Origin: Streptomyces sp. TG1A-60
GTDB lineage: Bacteria; Actinomycetota; Actinomycetes; Streptomycetales; Streptomycetaceae
Length of the DNA: 64,000 bases
Assembly (NCBI RefSeq): GCF_037201975.1
Contig: NZ_CP147520.1
Location: 7,068,001 to 7,132,000, forward strand
Direction: 5' to 3'
Position 1 is the first letter of the stretch. The number at the start of each line of letters is the position of its first letter. The notes under the pieces are model-generated. The model was not told the origin of the DNA and made no database searches. It saw nothing but the letters and a program-made list of their open reading frames with translations. Shown in pieces: positions 61,934 through 64,000 of this stretch. The position numbers and the translations under genes were made by a program.

Positions 61934-62485
61934 ATGCGAAACGGCTCGATTCCCGGCGCCCGAGGGCGCGTTCTCCCCATGACACTGCTCGGCGACCCCG
62001 TACTGCACGCGCCCTGTGGAGACGTGACGGAGTTCGGGCCCGAACTGGTGCGGCTTGTGGGAGACATGTTCGCGACGATGTACGACGCGCGGGGTGTGGG
62101 TCTCGCCGCGAACCAGGTGGGCCGGGCGCTCCGGGTGTTCGTGTACGACTGCCCGGACGACGAGGACGTGCGTCATCTCGGCCATGTGGTGAACCCGCGG
62201 CTCGTCTCGACGGAGGGGATCGTGCTGCGGGGGCCCGAGGGCTGTCTGTCGCTGCCCGGACTGGAGGCGGGGGTGGAGCGGTATGACGAGGCCGTGGTGG
62301 AGGGGTACGACGCGGAGGGGGAGCCGGTCAGGGTGCGGGGGACGGGGTTCTTCGCCCGGTGTCTTCAGCACGAGTGTGATCACCTTGAGGGGCGTGTGTA
62401 TGCCGACCGGCTCAGTGGGTGGCGTCGGCGACGGGTGTTGCGGAAGGCCGCTCGGGCGCCGTGGGGAGCGGTGACCGGTCGATGA
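61934..62485 (+). CDS. def: Peptide deformylase
   Basis: A 183-residue metalloenzyme that removes the formyl group from new proteins. The three motifs are intact: GVGLAANQVG, EGCLSLPG (metal Cys) and QHECDHLEG (metal His pair and Glu). The start ATG at 61934 follows a -10 element directly. The Arg-rich C-terminus (WRRRRVLRKAARAPWG) could help ribosome association. Earlier in-frame starts (61703) would lie in the divergent murT region. Confidence 0.96.
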   Translation: MRNGSIPGARGRVLPMTLLGDPVLHAPCGDVTEFGPELVRLVGDMFATMYDARGVGLAANQVGRALRVFVYDCPDDEDVRHLGHVVNPRLVSTEGIVLRGPEGCLSLPGLEAGVERYDEAVVEGYDAEGEPVRVRGTGFFARCLQHECDHLEGRVYADRLSGWRRRRVLRKAARAPWGAVTGR

Positions 62486-62500
62486 CTGTGGGTTGTGTGT

Positions 62501-62525
62501 GGTTGCTCGCGCGGTTCCCCGCGCC
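62501..62525 (+). repeat. Intergenic repeat copy 2
   Basis: GGTTGCTCGCGCGGTTCCCC continuing with GCGCC matches the copy at 42490-42514 in 24 of 25 bases, same orientation. It lies in the 58-base gap between def and the TetR gene. Confidence 0.7.
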
Positions 62526-62543
62526 TCCGAGGAGCGAGAACCC

Positions 62544-63188
62544 TCAGAACCCGGGTCCGCCCACCTTGTCGCCCGCCGCGGCCAGGCGACCCCACAACAG
62601 GTCCGCCAGGCTGTGGACCAACTCCGCTCTTGTGCAGGGGCGTTCGCCGAGCCACCAGTCGCCCGCCGCGTGCATCATGCCCACGATGCCGTGGCCCCAG
62701 ACGCGGGCGAGCCGGCGGCTGTCGGAGCCGAGGTCGAGGCGCTCCTCTATGACCTTGCCCAGTTCCTCGCCCATCCGGCGCAGCAGGGGGGCGGAGTGCC
62801 TGCCCACGTCGAAGCCCTGGTCGCCGGGCTGGCCGCCCTCGGCCGGGTGCATGAGGAAGCGGTACACCTGAGGGCGGGCCTCGATGGCCGTCAGATAGGT
62901 GTCGAGGGTGGCCTCGACCCGTTGGCGGCGCTCCGCCGGGGCGTCCAGCGCGGCCCGCAGGGAGTCGAGGAGGGCGTCGGTGTGCCGCTGGGCGAGGGCG
63001 GCGTAAAGTCCCCCCTTGTCGCCGAAGTGGCGGTAGAGGATCGGCTTGGTGATGCCGGCCTCGGCGGCGATGGCGTTCATCGACGCTCCGGGGCCGTCGC
63101 GGAGCACGACTCTGTCCGCGGCTTCCAGCAGCTCACGCCGACGGCGGTCGGCGGACCGTTCCTGGACGGTCCGCTGCGTGGTGTCCAT
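62544..63188 (-). CDS. TetR-family regulator
   Basis: A 214-residue TetR protein. The helix-turn-helix is at about residues 15-62 (RRELLEAADRVVLRDG, then MNAIAAEAGITKPILYRHFG). The C-terminal ligand domain includes TAIEARPQVYRFLMHPAEGG, seen in TetR regulators of lipid or fatty-acid genes. It is divergent from an acyl-CoA dehydrogenase gene, with two dyads between. The ATG at 63188 is chosen; 49 upstream residues in the longer frame lie over the promoter. Confidence 0.92.
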   Translation of the reverse strand: MDTTQRTVQERSADRRRRELLEAADRVVLRDGPGASMNAIAAEAGITKPILYRHFGDKGGLYAALAQRHTDALLDSLRAALDAPAERRQRVEATLDTYLTAIEARPQVYRFLMHPAEGGQPGDQGFDVGRHSAPLLRRMGEELGKVIEERLDLGSDSRRLARVWGHGIVGMMHAAGDWWLGERPCTRAELVHSLADLLWGRLAAAGDKVGGPGF

Positions 63189-63285
63189 GAGTCTCTCCCC
63201 CAGGTGCTGAATTCGGTGACGCCTGCGCAAACTAGCACTGATGGGCACGTCCCGGTCGAACGGGTTACCGAGCCCGGCTCGGGAG

Positions 63286-63333
63286 TTGACTTTTCCTACC
63301 GACCGGTAACAGACTCCAGTTACCGCAGGTAAC
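63286..63333 (+). promoter_or_regulatory. Acyl-CoA dehydrogenase promoter with two TetR-type dyads
   Basis: TTGACT (63286-63291) and CAGACT (63310-63315, 18-base spacer) form the promoter. TACCGACCGGTA (63297-63308) lies in the spacer, and GTTACC-GCA-GGTAAC (63319-63333) lies around the likely start site. Both share a TTACCG/CGGTAA core, as expected for binding sites of the divergent TetR repressor. Confidence 0.65.
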
Positions 63334-63358
63334 ATCTTAGTGCAGTGCTGGAGGCGTC

Positions 63359-64000
63359 ATGGCCGAGTTCACCATGGAACTCAACGAGGAACAGCGAGAG
63401 GTCCGCGACTGGCTCCACGGATTCGCCGCCGATGTGATCCGCCCAGCGGCCGCCGAGTGGGACGAGCGCGAGGAAACCCCCTGGCCGGTGATCCAGGAGG
63501 CCGCCAAGGTCGGCATCTACTCCCTCGACTTCTACGCTCAGCAGTACTTCGACCCCACCGGGCTCGGCATCCCCATGGCCATGGAGGAGCTGTTCTGGGG
63601 CGACGCGGGCATAGCCCTCTCCATAGTCGGCACCGGCCTCGCCGCCGTGGGCGTCCTCGCCAACGGCACCGAGGAGCAGATCGGCACCTGGATCCCCCAG
63701 ATGTACGGCGACGCGAACGATGTCAAGGTCGCCGCGTTCTGCTCCTCCGAGCCCGACGCCGGTTCCGACGTGGCCTCCATGCGTACCCGCGCGGTCTACG
63801 ACGAGGCCAGGGACGAGTGGGTGATCAACGGCACGAAGACCTGGGCGACCAACGGCGGCATCGCCAACGTCCATGTCGTCGTCGCCGTGGTCGACGCGGA
63901 ACTCGGCTCCAAGGGGCACGCCTCCTTCATCGTCCCGCCGAACACGCCCGGCCTGTCCCAGGGGCAGAAGTTCAAGAAGCACGGCATCCGTGCCTCGCAC
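63359..64000 (+). CDS. Acyl-CoA dehydrogenase (partial, runs off right edge)
   Basis: The first 214 residues of an acyl-CoA dehydrogenase, starting with MAEFTMELNEEQREVRDWLH at the ATG at 63359 (GGAGG nine bases upstream). The N-terminal helical domain and the start of the middle beta domain are present, with FCSSEPDAGSDVASMRTRA and KTWATNGGIANVHVVVAV, the FAD- and substrate-binding segment. The catalytic Glu region lies outside the window. It likely oxidises a fatty acyl-CoA, under control of the TetR gene. Confidence 0.93.
   Translation, partial: MAEFTMELNEEQREVRDWLHGFAADVIRPAAAEWDEREETPWPVIQEAAKVGIYSLDFYAQQYFDPTGLGIPMAMEELFWGDAGIALSIVGTGLAAVGVLANGTEEQIGTWIPQMYGDANDVKVAAFCSSEPDAGSDVASMRTRAVYDEARDEWVINGTKTWATNGGIANVHVVVAVVDAELGSKGHASFIVPPNTPGLSQGQKFKKHGIRASH

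Noticed and set aside
1..64000. tRNA, rRNA and CRISPR features
   Set aside because: No cloverleaf-like sequence with a TTCGA-type arm in the right context, no rRNA blocks and no regularly spaced repeats were seen by eye.

Overview
The window is actinobacterial chromosome, almost certainly Streptomyces. Coding sequence is very GC-rich with G/C in third positions. GTG and TTG starts are common. The gene families are typical of the genus: LytTR, NarL and LytS regulators, an XRE/DUF397/ATPase trio, a DasR-like GntR protein, a SigJ-type sigma factor, a septum-formation-domain Ser/Thr kinase, urease, MurT/GatD and a c-di-AMP riboswitch on an NlpC/P60 gene. No tRNA, rRNA, CRISPR array, prophage or intact insertion sequence was seen. 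Both ends are cut inside genes: an ACT-domain protein on the left and an acyl-CoA dehydrogenase on the right.

Layout. 0-10 kb: regulators and transport (MocR regulator with a divergent EamA exporter, alpha/beta hydrolase, SigJ-type sigma factor, GntR regulator, two-component system, and an ABC ATPase fused to a permease remnant). 10-16 kb: uracil-DNA glycosylase, purB, DUF4326 protein, SGNH hydrolase and two CBS-domain membrane proteins. 16-20.6 kb: a decayed stretch with four recognisable broken genes and only three small intact ones. 20.6-29 kb: a MacB-type ABC exporter, a ribbon-helix-helix/Fic-like pair, methyltransferase, secreted lipase and large LuxR regulator. 28.8-33.5 kb: biotin genes bioD-bioA-bioB divergent from bioF. 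33.5-38.7 kb: XRE/DUF397/ATPase trio, riboswitch-controlled cell-wall hydrolase and an orphan clpP. 38.7-44.2 kb: orphan antitoxin and ureABC-F-G-D. 44.2-49.4 kb: epimerase, plsC, two gene remnants and an arginine/ornithine catabolic pair with its Lrp regulator. 49.5-53.7 kb: LytTR regulator, small membrane protein, sodium-solute symporter and LytS kinase. 53.7-64 kb: Ser/Thr kinase and PASTA lipoprotein, CtaG, pfkA, gatD-murT, def, and a TetR regulator with acyl-CoA dehydrogenase.

Functional links. Nitrogen genes recur: urease with a GlnR-like box, and the ddaH-rocD pair next to an Lrp regulator. Envelope genes also recur: MurT/GatD, NlpC/P60, the kinase with its PASTA lipoprotein, and plsC. 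The most unusual features are the amount of small-scale gene decay (tandem duplication, internal deletions, and a palindrome inside a duplicated acetyltransferase), two single-base contractions of C runs that split otherwise good genes, a cysteine/histidine-repeat tail on BioB, a degenerate Fic-like toxin with a palindromic promoter whose motif recurs 21 kb away, and several promoters placed so that transcripts should be leaderless. All family assignments come from reading the sequence; no database search was run.
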